In this document: positions 24,408 to 35,998 of the stretch, piece by piece
Numbering within the stretch: position 1 is the first letter of the stretch
Layout: each line of letters starts with the position of its first letter
DNA from: Daphnia pulex
Lineage: Eukaryota > Arthropoda > Branchiopoda > Diplostraca > Daphniidae
Assembly: GCF_021134715.1 (NCBI RefSeq)
Contig: NC_060024.1
Coordinates: 13,070,974-13,134,973 of the forward strand
DNA length: 64,000 nt
Direction: 5' to 3'
Position numbers and translations under genes: made by a program
The notes under the pieces: model-generated
Told to the model about the DNA's origin: nothing
What the model saw: the letters and a program-made list of their open reading frames with translations, nothing else
Database searches by the model: none

Positions 24408-27400
24408 ATGTCTAGCGATGTTCAGATAAAAGACGAGGATCAGCAACCTGTTTTAAAATGCAGAAAGCCTTCTTCGTCTAATGGTTTTTTTACGTTCATC
24501 AAACATGGGGGAAAAATAGAGGAAGGGATTGAACACAATCATTCTCTTGGAGAAATGGGCAGAAGTGTTTGCAATGTTGCTGGTTGTAGCTTTACAGTAG
24601 AAGGAAAAGAAACAAGGAGTCTAGTAAACCATTTAAAGACACACCGAAAAGAATATGTGCAGTTTTTGTCCAAATGTAAAGAAAAGGTTGTAAAAGTCAG
24701 GGCTGTGCCTCATAATGTAAACACAGTCGAGACAACAATCAAAGATCCACCAACTGTCAAAGAGGTAAGATGAGGTTTGAAATGGTTAAGTTTGTATTTA
24801 ATCAACCTCACAGTTTTCGTTCCATTTTCAGAAAATTGTAGCAAGTCCAGTTTTCCAAATAAATGGAGCTGCATCACTTCCCTCGCCCAACCTGACAGGT
24901 ATAAAGGTTGTTTTGAAAAATATTAATTTAATCTAATAGAAGCTTATGAATTGACAGTAGATAACTGTGACAATAAGTTACCTGTTCTGCAAGAAAATGT
25001 GGAAAGGGGGTCACCTCAAAGACAGTGTCTGTCAGAACTACCTCTAAATTCTCCTCTCACTATGTCTGTGTTCCTTCCACTTGGTACCACTCTAATTGTT
25101 TCGGATCCCTCAACTCTAAAAATCGTTTGTGCCAACTCCAGTCAAAATTTACCGCCGAAAGCAAAGAATTCGCCCGTTACCGTGGTCGTAGAAAACGAAC
25201 CACTTGGAAATACTTCAGCGTCCTGTGCAACTCCTTCTCTCTTGAAATGTAGCCAACCGACAGCTAATCGTAATTCCCCTGTTGACAATGGCGCATTAGC
25301 GATGAAAGGTATGGCCGCAGATAATGTAAACCACACAAGATCTCCTCCTGGATCATTTAACCTTGTACAGCCTTACAGTTGTTCACCAACAACTGTACCT
25401 ATTGAACATATCCGTCTTCAAGCAATTCCTACCCCTGGTATTGGACCGTCACCCTCAACAGAAACCACACACGTTTATAAAACGAATCCTGTTACGGCTT
25501 CCATTCCCATTGTACACGAAGTAAAAATTGTTTCCCTTTCACATCAAACTACCTCTTTTTCTTCCACTGTGCATCCTTCCGAAGTCATTGAACAGACTAA
25601 GGCCGTTGTTAAAAATTCCTCGTCTGCTCAACCTTCAGAACAAAAATGCATTTCCCAGAGCAGTACCGTTCTTTCCACAGAAACTCTTGATGCTAGCATT
25701 ACTGGGAGCGAACCATTAGAAGCCGTCCATGAGCATCTAAAAGTAACCGCCTCAAAGAAACAACCTAGCGTTCTCCAACAGCCACAACAACCTTCAATTC
25801 GGTCTCTTGAGCAACACCCCGATCTGCTTTCTGTCAATCAACTGGTATAAAAAAAGCTTTATTTGAATTTATTTTCGTTCAAATTCTAATACTTTTCAAC
25901 TTCAATAACAGGACACCACAAAAATGTCACCACTGCAGGTTGATAATACGGAAAATTCTTCTTTATTAATTGAGAAATCTGCTCGAACAAATGACAGTCA
26001 AGCTGGTTTACTCAGTAAGGACGTTCCCCTGACAGCCGTGTCTGAAATGACGGAACTACTGGAGCCGAATTCGCATGAAGAGTGTGCGGCAACGAGCCCT
26101 CTGAACAGCTTTAAGAAAAGTCTGTCCATGGCAACTGGCATAACCGTAGCTTCGTTTGGTAAACAAAACCGATTCAAGTAGAAACAAATTCCCAACTTAA
26201 TTATACTAAGAATGTAAATATTTTTATCCAGCTAAAATCGGTGATGGGTCTGAGGAAAGAGCTCAAACTGCTTTGACGTCGATGCCTCCACCACTGGAAT
26301 CTAGTGTACCGGTTAAAGAACCTCTTGTAGCCGCTTCGACATCACATTCTGAGGATTCCCCCAACAGTAATAAATCTGCTGTTAATAGCCCTACTATTCC
26401 ACATGCGGAGCCTTCGCCTATTACTGAATTGGACGTTCTTCATGATGGATCTGTATCTGGTATGCACAACTATTAAATTGTATACAAGGTTAGAAAAAAA
26501 AATTGGTTTGAATGAAGAAAATCTTGTGTTTGTTTGTACTTTACAAGGTACCACAAATGTTTGCGACAAGTCTTCAGGTGAAACGGTGGACGAAAGAACG
26601 CATCCGGTTTTCCAGTTTTTTAAATTTAATTCCGTCCATGGGAAGAGTGAGTGCATTGTTGATGGCTGCGGAGTTTTACGCAATGGAAAAAACCCGGCAA
26701 CTCTTATTAATCATCTGCGAGTAAAACATCCTAAAAAGGCATATACCGAGTTCATGGCCAAGTGGACAACAAATTGGGCTCGACCAAAAAGAACGACAAC
26801 AATGGTTAACGTTTCCAACATAGCCCAACCGTCAAAGATACTTCAATCAGCTCGTGCAAGAGTAAGAAAAGTTTACTTGCTTGCTTGTTGCTTTGCTTGA
26901 ATAAATCCTTGTGATCATTTGACTGTCTGTTAAATTAAAATATCTAACATTGCCCTTTTTTATGTTCTATTCAGAAGTCCAAGAAGAAGAACTCACCTTT
27001 ACTAGGCGAAAAAGGAATTGAACTAGTGCCTTCTTCAGTGATTGTACCTGATTTGGTGTCGACAGGATCGGTGGCTCCCCAAGGTTCTTCCGGTAAGTAA
27101 CAAATCTAAGTAGCAGCCAATAAATGAGTTATTAGCTTGAATATTTTGTGACTCTTTATTCGTTTCTCTTGATTAAACAGATGGTGGACCAATTTCTAAC
27201 GAAAATCCTTCAGTTGGTTCAAATATGCATCAAGCAATTCTTACAGATGGCGACAACTCTGCAACCCATAGCTACAGAAAAGATTCTTTTAATGAAAAAT
27301 TGCATCCGGTTTATCGTTATTTTACATTCCGTGAGGCAACAGAAGGGCCAGCTGAAGTTACCCAAGATAGTTGTGTCAAAAGCCAGTGCAATTTTCAGGG

Positions 27401-28018
27401 CTGTAACTTTACTATCAAGGGAAACAAAATGGCAAATCTCATGCTTCACTTGAGTTTGCAACATCGCGATACAAAGGAATTTGCTGAGTTCGTATCTTTG
27501 AATGACAAATATGAAGCGCAGCGCCTTAAATCAATGGACAACCCGTCAGATCGAATTGTAAGTTTATCAGCCTTTCTATCTGCTATTTTCGTTACATCCG
27601 GTTGGTAAATTTGGCTCAGATATTCTCAAATTTTCTAGGTAATTTTTTAATTATGCTTGTCCTATATTTTTATGTATAGCAACCACGAAAGAGGCCCCTT
27701 GCGAAAATTGCTGGCAACACCTATCAAGAATACCTTGCTTGCCGCAAAAAACAACGGAAAGACTTGGGCGTCGGGACTGCAATGTCATCCTCGTTGGTAA
27801 AGGGTCAGCAAAATATTCGTAATCAACCAACAACTTCCATTATGGTGGTCGACCAACAGATTTCATCAAACGTTGCTAATGAAGCAGCTGCTCAGTTACC
27901 TGTACACACTCCGGAACAAGAACTCGACTTTATCGGACCAGACATCCCTTTTGAATATTCTTCTTTAAGAACAACCGTTCGTGATCAACCTTTGCTCGAT
28001 TCGACGTTTCCGAACTAG
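24408..28018 (+). CDS. Protein with three BED-like C2H2 zinc fingers
   Basis: Exons 24408-24764, 24832-24898, 24958-25844, 25912-26158, 26232-26459, 26548-26861, 26975-27092, 27181-27557 and 27680-28018 join in phase for 977 residues. Three fingers share C-x4-C-x14-H-x3/4-H: VCNVAGCSFT...NHLKTH in exon 1, ECIVDGCGVL...NHLRVKH in exon 6 and QCNFQGCNFT...LHLSLQH in exon 8. Each is preceded by an aromatic block (FFTFIK, HPVFQFFKF, HPVYRYFTF), as in BED fingers, although BED proteins usually have C-x2-C. A middle segment, LPLNSPL...LGTTLIVSDPSTLKI, and a late EYLACRKKQRKD match the neighbouring MBD protein, so the two are related. Linkers are Ser/Thr/Pro-rich. It is probably a nuclear DNA-binding protein, perhaps of domesticated transposase ancestry. 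The exact family is not recognised. Confidence 0.8.
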
Positions 28019-28560
28019 GACTTTCTACAATTATTTACCTTATTTCTTATACGTTTGGAAGAAGTCAACAAGTTTGTGTTAATTTACTGGTATTGAAATT
28101 CTTCATTTTTGAATTACTTTGAAATTATTTTTACTGATTTTTTCATATTTATTTAGCAAAAGGAAAGATAAGCGAGGATTTTTTTTTAGTCACTGGAGAG
28201 CAGCGAACCATCGAGAAAAGATTATTTGTGGATTTTTGATTTCTTACGTCTGAATAAGTGTTAATATTTGCTCGTGTCATTTAATTTTTTTTTTTTACAG
28301 TGAACTTATTTTTTTTTTTGTTGTTAACCAAGAAACCAATTAAACTTAACTTTGATGTTATTTTATATTGTTTTACACTTTTATGAAGGTTTTATGTCGA
28401 TTAATCGCTTTTTTAAATCGATTTTAAAGTATCCTTGATTTCCGCTTTCAAAATTTGTCTTCTGCTTGTCTTTTCAATTAAGATTTACGAAGGCGTGTAG
28501 GACTCGTTCGTCTTGACGGGTACAAGACAAGACAGGTAGTTTAACCAACCCGGCTTCGAG
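28019..28560 (+). other. 3' UTR and spacer
   Basis: Very T-rich sequence with several long T runs (28183-28330) between the zinc-finger gene and the Spaetzle-like gene. No coding signal seen. Confidence 0.5.
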
Positions 28561-30317
28561 ATGAAAATTGCGGTATATTATTTGAAAAGTGATTCTTTGT
28601 TTTCGTGGAAATACTGATTTCATTTACAAGTTTTATTAATAGGTGCTTGAAATTCTACTGTGTTTGAACGTGATCTCGCACGTGGTTTTCGGCTTGGACG
28701 ATTCGCTGGTGTCATGTTCTGGAGGCTCGTCTCTTTTAGGCTTAGATAAATGGAATAGTACCGATCTACGTTGCTGTGACCCATCAGGCGTTTGCTATGG
28801 TTATGATATCCAATCTGTTGCAATTAAAGTGACCCATTCACTGCAGAATATGCTAAATGCCACACTACCCATTCCAAGATCTACCCAATACAAGGGGTGA
28901 GTACCAAATATCTGTTAGAATTATTATGGTACTATTACATTGTAAAGGAATTATAGTCCACCCAAAGAAGAATCCCGAATTGGTGCTAGGCATGAAGCTG
29001 TCCATGTTCATTCTAGTGAAGCTGATGAGGAAGTTGACTCTCCAGTCACCCCCTGCTGTCGGAGCAAACTTTCTGTCTTTTACCCCATTACTGGAATTTC
29101 TGCCACTTCAAGCAAGTATAATCTCACTAGTTAGAGTTTTCAACTATTGCTGTGGCTTAGTATATTAGTACTAGAACTTATTATTTCTGCTCGTGAAACT
29201 ATCTTTAAGCTGCATAATCCAGCACAGATCTTGCTTTAATACCTTGATAAACTTGGTCCAATTAGTTGATGGAGTTTTCCTTTTTCATATTCTTACCAAC
29301 CTGATCCCAGACAACTTTTGAATGTTTCCCGCTGTTTGCCCACCCTCATTTTATCGATCGGGGTCGCGCAGATGCGTGCTATTGATTATTTGAGCTTCTT
29401 GCCAAGAATAGCATGATACTGTTTGTTTGTTTATTTATTTTCAATATCACTTGCTATGCAATCCACAGGGAAACGCGTGGCCGTCGTTCAGATCGAACCT
29501 TTCAAACAGCCGGTGGTCTACGAACGCTGCCATGAAAGGAAATGCCGCATCTTACGTGGCAACTGCGTTCAAGTAAGAATAGAATCGATTTATCTTTGAA
29601 AATAGAACTGACCCTCTCCCCCCCTCCGCTCACTCCACCGCATCCTCTTTTAAGCTCAAATCCGACTGCATTCCTATCTCTCGCTCATAGGTTTATGCAC
29701 CCCAACCGTTATATATTCTACAAGCGGGCGAGGGTGGCGAATTGGCTGCCAAACTCGATTTCATCTTGGTCGAAGCCGGCTGTCAATGTCAGACGCGTCC
29801 CGTGGGCGATGGAGCCCCTCTCTCCGGCACGATGGGAGTGGACGCCAGTGTTGCCGAAGCCCTTCGTATCATCACAGGCTCTGACTTTGACGCAGATTAT
29901 TTCACCATGTTGGCCTCCATCGATGCAGCGTCTGCGATTGCCGGACCCAATCAGGCGACAATTCGCCCTGCAGTCTCTGTTGCTACCACTACGTCCGCAG
30001 CCAATACGGATGCACCGATTATCGATCCGCACGAACTTGGCAACCCTACTACTGTCATCGCCAGTCCAACTGCTTCCACTCCCCTCGCCAGCTCTCGGCA
30101 GACAGAGATGATAACAAGCTCATCCTCCCCCGAGTCAAGTCACGATCTTAGCAGCGGCAATGAGATCACGTCTCCTTCACCTTTCGAATGGACGACAACT
30201 ACCACCGTTCTACCCCTGCCCGTACTACCCGATCACGGCCAACCTATCCTAATCCTTCCTGGTCAATTTAATCCCTTATTACAGTTCCTAAAAAATTTCC
30301 AGAACAATCAGTTTTGA
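28561..30317 (+). CDS. Spaetzle-like cystine-knot ligand with Ser/Thr-rich C-terminal tail
   Basis: Exons 28561-28572, 28643-28896, 28948-29111, 29469-29572 and 29691-30317 give 386 residues in phase. The first exon supplies only MKIA; spliced to exon 2 it makes a clear signal peptide ending near HVVFG. The C-terminal knot has the seven-cysteine order of Spaetzle family members: TPCCRSKLSVFYP, ERCHERKCRILRGNC and AGCQC (about residue 209-211), with VAVVQIEPFKQPVVYERC between. RKRV at 144-147 lies at the exon 3/4 junction. Such ligands are secreted, processed by serine proteases and bind Toll receptors. About 175 residues rich in Ser, Thr and Pro follow the knot, unlike the usual C-terminal knot. 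Exon 3 must end at a GC donor (gcaagt) to keep frame. The related trunk/PTTH group is an alternative. Confidence 0.78.
29112..29468 (+). other. GC-AG intron of the Spaetzle-like gene
   Basis: A 357-bp intron begins gcaagt and ends ccacag. A nearby GT would put the next exon out of frame, so the GC donor is chosen. No other feature seen. Confidence 0.65.
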
Positions 30318-30356
30318 TGACCAAAAAACAAATGAAAGAGAGAGACAGTTTATCTG

Positions 30357-30362
30357 AATAAA
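30357..30362 (+). terminator. Poly(A) signal of the Spaetzle-like gene
   Basis: AATAAA lies 40 nt after the stop codon at 30315-30317, the usual distance for a short 3' UTR. It sits inside the 113-bp gap to the convergent ATPase gene. Confidence 0.65.
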
Positions 30363-30374
30363 AAGCAGAAATTG

Positions 30375-30380
30375 TTTATT
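30375..30380 (-). terminator. Poly(A) signal of the ATP13A-type gene
   Basis: TTTATT on the plus strand reads AATAAA on the minus strand, about 50 nt after that gene's stop at 30431. The two convergent signals are 13 bp apart, so the 3' ends should overlap. Confidence 0.6.
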
Positions 30381-30430
30381 TTTTTTCAACAGCATGGTGT
30401 TTTAAATTGGTACTAATACTACTGTCTTTG

Positions 30431-33400
30431 TTATTCGATCGAGTGAGGACCGTGTCCATTCAAATGGCGTCTCTGCTGCGAAGGAGACAGGTCGGATGGC
30501 CTGCGAGTAACTCTATAGGCCAATAATTGGACGTCAGAGTCTGGCTCGTCGTCGTCGTGCTTCTCGTCGATCAGCTGGAACATCCCTTGTCCTCCCCTGG
30601 AAGCAAATACAAAGCAATAGGGAGTCGGCAATTCGACCCAATATCGATTATCTGCACTGACCTGCTGAGTGGACTTCTTTGTTGAACGTCGATGTCAAAT
30701 GGAGGAGGGGCGGCGGCGGTGGCTTGTTCCTCATCATCGTCAAACGGGCGGATGGCCAAAATTTGAACTGGTGAACTCTGGGCACTCAAAAACTCATCCG
30801 GTAATGAATGCGGTGGTGGGGGGAAGTCTTCCCCAGACTCATCTTCGTCCGTCGTCGGAGGGAGTGGAGAACGCGGTGGCGGTGGCGGTGCTGCTGATGC
30901 TTGAACATTCACTGATACTGTCAATGGGATACTTTCGTGAACAAAGTCCGGCTCCAATTTTGAACCATTCACCGTGTAACCGCCACGTCGGCTGCCCTGG
31001 AACGTTCGAAATGTGGCTTTGCTTCGACCGACTAGATCTCGAACGCTATTACGTCCAGGACTTATCGAGGCGATTTGATCCTCTTCTCCGAGGAATTCCA
31101 CTGCCACTTTCACAGTAGGACTGGGAGGTTGTGATGGTTCCCATTCGAGATCTGAATATGAATGATCCTTAATATCTTTAGGCGGTTCGGGATGACAAAT
31201 GTCACATTAATTATTCTTTCTTTTTTAGATTTGTACCTTCAGAAATATCTTTACCGCCTAATTTAGGCCAATCTGGTTTGGATTTTAATTCTTTTTCAAT
31301 CTTTTGATAAGTATGACGTGGCGGGCGAATGCGGTTGATGCGTGGCCACACCCAGTGGTACATCCACCCACGGATCAGGTATTTCTATTCCCAATTTAAA
31401 TAATTAAACGCCATGACTAGAGTGCGCTGTATAAGTTGCTTTTCTTTGTACCTCCCAGCAGAAGCAGAATAGACCGCCGGCGAGACCCAACACCAGGATA
31501 ACTACTGTATATTCAGTATGTGGCGGGGTTTTAAAATTGCACCAGTAAACGAATCCCTCGTTAGTTATAAACATGACGCAAAGCACTGCGACAGTCGCCT
31601 CAAGGAACCAGGCAATAAAGATCTCTGCATAAATTTCAAATTCATTATTTAGTGTAGGCATTTCATTTATCATTTTGTTTCTATTGATTTTTTTTGTTTG
31701 TTCTTACTGTTGGTGAAACTGCTGCGGCTGTAAGGTTCACTCGGAGAGAAAACAAACGCCGCCACTATCGAGCCGATACACATCAAATAGAAAATGGTCG
31801 TTTCTTCATAACAAGGATTGGGTGGATGCTTGCCCGGTTCAAAAACGAACGGTTCAAACCTCCAAAAATGTATGATTGCAATTAATTTGAATGAAATACG
31901 TTACTAATTGTTTTCTGTCGGGAGACTTACCAGGGTTGAGCATGGCAATAAAACCAACCAATTAACATAATGACGGTCTGCCATCCGACGAACGTGAAGA
32001 AAGAAAAGAGCGGCAAGAATGCCCACAAGTGCCGGAGTGGTCTGCGCGGATGAAGGTATTTGGGTGGAGTGGTGTTGCCAATGGTGAAGAAAGGAACGAT
32101 GGCAATCCCGAAATCCCAAATCACGTACTGGAAATCACTCGGGGTCGTCGATATCTTAACCAGTCCCAAAGATATTAGCACGAAAATGTACAACGTGACG
32201 AGCAGCGAACAAATGTTACCGAGTAAAGCATCAAGACGCCAACAAAGAAGATGAAACAAATGCCAATAGCAAACTGGAAGGTTCCGAATGCTGCGTCGAG
32301 TGTTGTCCGTCCTTCGCAAATCAGTGGAGCAACGCAGCTGATGTTGGTTTCTGCAGGTAACATGTAAGATTTTCGTTATTAAGAATAAGTTAAGCCAAGC
32401 ATTGTGTACCGAAATTAATACCTTGTGACGTGAAGGGAGCGGCCACCGAAGCATCTGCCATGGAAAGAGAAATACCCGCGTCGGCCGTCCTTAGAGCACC
32501 GCAGTCGTTGCATCCATCACCCACCATGGCAACCTGACGCCTATAAGTTGGTTTGAGCCGGCCAGTCACGTACTAGATTGCTAGTTTATCTAAAACTTTT
32601 TTTTTTTTTTTTTTTTTTTCAGGGAGGGGTGAAGGGTGGGCCAAGTTTGCTTACCCAATTTTCTGTAGGGCCTCAATCAGATGTTGCTTGTGCTCGGGTG
32701 CCATGCGAGCAAAGACTTTACCCCGATGAATGCACTTGTCAAGCAGTACCGGATCGTGAATACGAAGTAACTCGAAACTAGGGCCGTCCATGGCGAAGCA
32801 ATAGTTTCCATTGTGAACATCCTGCATTTTTCGCATCTGCCAAGGTTGGTGGTAATTATCGATTGGATTTTTCTCTTGGATGAAAAGGAATGAATGGACT
32901 ATTGATTAAACAACAAACCGTTCCGGCGATAAATTCCGGCATGGCCAGCGGATCGTTGTAAAGGACTTGAAGATGCTGGGCGCCGTGAATTGATGCAGGT
33001 ATAATTGCAGCTTCGACTTGAATGATTCTTTGCACTCGATCGATCATATCACAATCTTTGGCCACTGTAACGGCCGTCTGTAGGTTGTCACCCGTCACCA
33101 TCACCGTCCGGATGTGGGCTTCGTGCAGGATGCGAATAGCCGGGATCGTTTCCTTTTTCAACTGATTCCGCATGATCAATAGACCAATCAATTCCGGATT
33201 GGCTTCCACCTCGTCACGAGTCATTTGCTGGATGTGAGTCCAAGTGAAGTGAGGACTCAGGGTTTTTACAGCCAACGCTATGACTCTGTATCCCTGGATG
33301 GTGTAGTGTTTCAGCACCGCGTAGTAATTCGAAGGTACTATAAAACAAAACAACCATCAATTATTCAACAATTTTAAATTTACAGAGACCTTGTTTGTGC

Positions 33401-35998
33401 GATTGAAATGGTACCTGTAACGGGATCGCAAAGTTCCGCAATGATTTCGGGGGCTCCTTTGATGAAGACATTGTAGCGTTCATTTCCCTTGCGCTGAGCA
33501 ATCACCTTTTTTGTTTGAAGGGGGAGCAGGAAACCAAGTCAGTGGAATAATCCAATTAGTTGATGAAACGAAAGGTTTATACCGTCATCCGTTTGATCGT
33601 CGACTCGAAGGGGAATCGTTTGAGCAATCCGTACTCCACCGTTGGATGTGGTGAACTTTCTTGATTCTCGTTCCACGACGGTGAGCTGACCAAGTAAGGT
33701 GTTTCCACCCCGTAATCTGCGTTGACTCCGGTCGGTCCGTCGGCGAAATTCCATTTGGTTGCGTCGAACATTTTCCGATCGATCGAGTATCCATTTAACT
33801 GATCGTTAACTTTGATCAGCGTATGGCAAGTTGCTGCGGCTTGCAACAACGAATGAGCCTCGGATAGTGACGACAACTGGAGCACCGGTTTCCGGAATTC
33901 TCCTTCTTGGATGGGAATGGCGCCAGCCAAATCGATATCCGTTTCCGTCAAGGTACCAGTCTTTTGACAAAATTGATTGTTGTTTACATGATTAATTAAA
34001 GTGCGTTTTGGTTTGCTTTTCTTAGAAATGATTGAAATACTTTGTCGAAGCAAGCGACGTCGACTCCGCCACTTAAGCTAATGTGTTTGGCACTGAGGCA
34101 GAAGATCTTCTTTTCTCGGAGACGACGTTGCGCAAAGGCTGTAGTTGCTGTTAAAGCGGCCGGAAGCATGGGCGGAACGACGAACGTCACAATGTCGAGT
34201 GAGTGGAGAATAATCTCTTTGGTGTTCCCCTGGTGAATTCCACAAGTTATTCACATTTATTTACTGCAATTTTATTGAGTAGTAACTGCTATACGTACAC
34301 CATTCCTGATCCAGGTATACATGGAGAAGATCATTCCTCCCAATCCAAAGACCAGGAATAAAATTGCTACTTGAATCAAATCGGCGTAGAAGCGGAAATG
34401 GATTGGTTTCGGGAATAAAATGGCCCGGATGAGTTCTCCTTTGCTCGTCATAAATCCTGCAATGTCATTCAATGTCGAGTCAGCGTGACTATTATTATAG
34501 GATTCTTTTTTTTACTATACTTTCAGAGTACCTGTTCTGATGACGACAGCTTTCAGGAAGACGTTATTTCCTTGCGGGCGACCTTGTAGCAGCTGCGTCC
34601 CGTTGAAGAGAATGTGACGCTTGTGCACTTCGTACTCGAAAGTTTCACGGTCTTCGGGTACAGGCATCTATCGGAAAAACAACAACAGCAAGAAAAGTTC
34701 AAGCCCCCTCTCTATCCCATGGATTTAGATAGACCGGCAGCTTACTTTAGTGATGGGGTAGCTTTCGCCCGTCAACATGGACTCGTCTACAGAGCAAGTT
34801 CCCTCCACCAAAACAGCATCGCAATGGAAAGGCACTTTGTCTTCTAGAGGGTTGATGCAGAGAATATCACCCGGAACGAGCTGCTGAGTTAAAATCCTTT
34901 TCTCTATACGGCGTACGAAAAACAAATAGCTTTTATAAGTACGTTTCTATTTGTATTTAGTGAATTTTCCGTTTGATACCTACGCCACCGCGAACCACAG
35001 TCGCTGATCCTGCAACTTGAACTTTTTTCTTCAAGGATAACATGTGCTGCAATCACACAAGAATCGACATGTTTATTGGTAAGTGTGTTTTTTATTGAAT
35101 TGTAAAATAGGATTTGTATACTTTTCTAGTTTCGTAAACGCTGGAACCGACTGCTATCATCGTGGTAGCTAGAACCAGAGCTGAATAATCGTAATAGGAT
35201 TGAGCCATCCAGACGACGATAGTATAGAATTGGAATAGGTAGAATGGGTTGGAAATCTTGTCGAAAACGTAATAATAGAATTAGGCCAAACAGGGTGTAA
35301 GATAAGATTTTTATTAGATTGTTACTTAATCAGTGTAGGTATTACCTCTTTTAGAATAAGCCGGTAAACTGGTAATACTGTTATCCGGATAAAGTTGGCT
35401 CCGTATTTTTGATGTCTCTCATTAACTTCTTGTAGTCCCAATCCACCTGGATTCTCGTGAAACGATTGAAACTCTGCATTTTCATCGTAGCATCTGTAAC
35501 GTGGATTGACGATTGATTTTTTGTTTAGCAGAACTTAAAACACACCTTAAAACTCCAAACTTACTTCAAACGGTTGAACTGAAGTGTCTTCTTGTCCCAA
35601 ATGTATTTGACTTTTTTGTTGACAAAGAAACGAGTTTTGGGCTCCAGGATTGGTCCACATCTTTCTTCTGCTGCATCTTCTTCGTAGAAGACTCCAAACG
35701 TATCCTTGTTTTTTACCCCCCAGAATTTCAGTCATTAAAAGTCTTGTATTAGTTATTCATGTGGTTACTGTACCTTGACTAGGATTTTCGAAGCGTGTTC
35801 GAGTGAGCATTCCTTATAAAACATCCACATCTTGATATCCTTGCGCCAAACGAGTAGAACGAGTAGCAAACCCAACGTCAGAATCAAAGCCGCACATGCC
35901 AAGGCGCATCGTCCTCGATGGACGCGGTATCCTCTCACTTCCAATTCGTCGGTTCCATCAGCGTTGATTTTGACGGGCAGCGAGTCGCTTTGTCCCAT
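30431..35998 (-). CDS. P5B-type cation-transporting ATPase (ATP13A family)
   Basis: 21 exons join in phase for 1340 residues: 35774-35998, 35565-35704, 35346-35493, 35122-35256, 34984-35046, 34746-34901, 34532-34667, 34299-34456, 34041-34229, 33583-33960, 33415-33505, 32919-33337, 32655-32836, 32422-32540, 32220-32350, 31931-32154, 31708-31859, 31452-31624, 31237-31384, 30662-31151, 30431-30596. Motifs: TGES (281-284), PPMLP (406-410), DKTGTLTE with phosphorylated Asp near 449 split between exons, KGAPE, MVTGDN near 690 and GDGCNDC near 815. The N-terminal hydrophobic segment and [13 protein letters not shown] are typical of ATP13A2/3. P5B pumps move polyamines from endosomes or lysosomes. 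P5B normally has PPALP; the Met is unusual. A Pro- and acid-rich tail of about 220 residues follows the last membrane segments, making it longer than usual members. Confidence 0.92.
32591..32620. repeat. Long T homopolymer in an ATPase intron
   Basis: A run of more than 20 T lies inside the intron 32541-32654 of the minus-strand ATPase. On the transcript it is poly-A, near the acceptor-distal half of a 114-bp intron. Length may vary or be misassembled. Confidence 0.7.

Noticed and set aside
26342-26900. ORFs antisense or out of frame in the zinc-finger gene
   Set aside because: The in-phase exon model explains this segment; the other frames are shadows.
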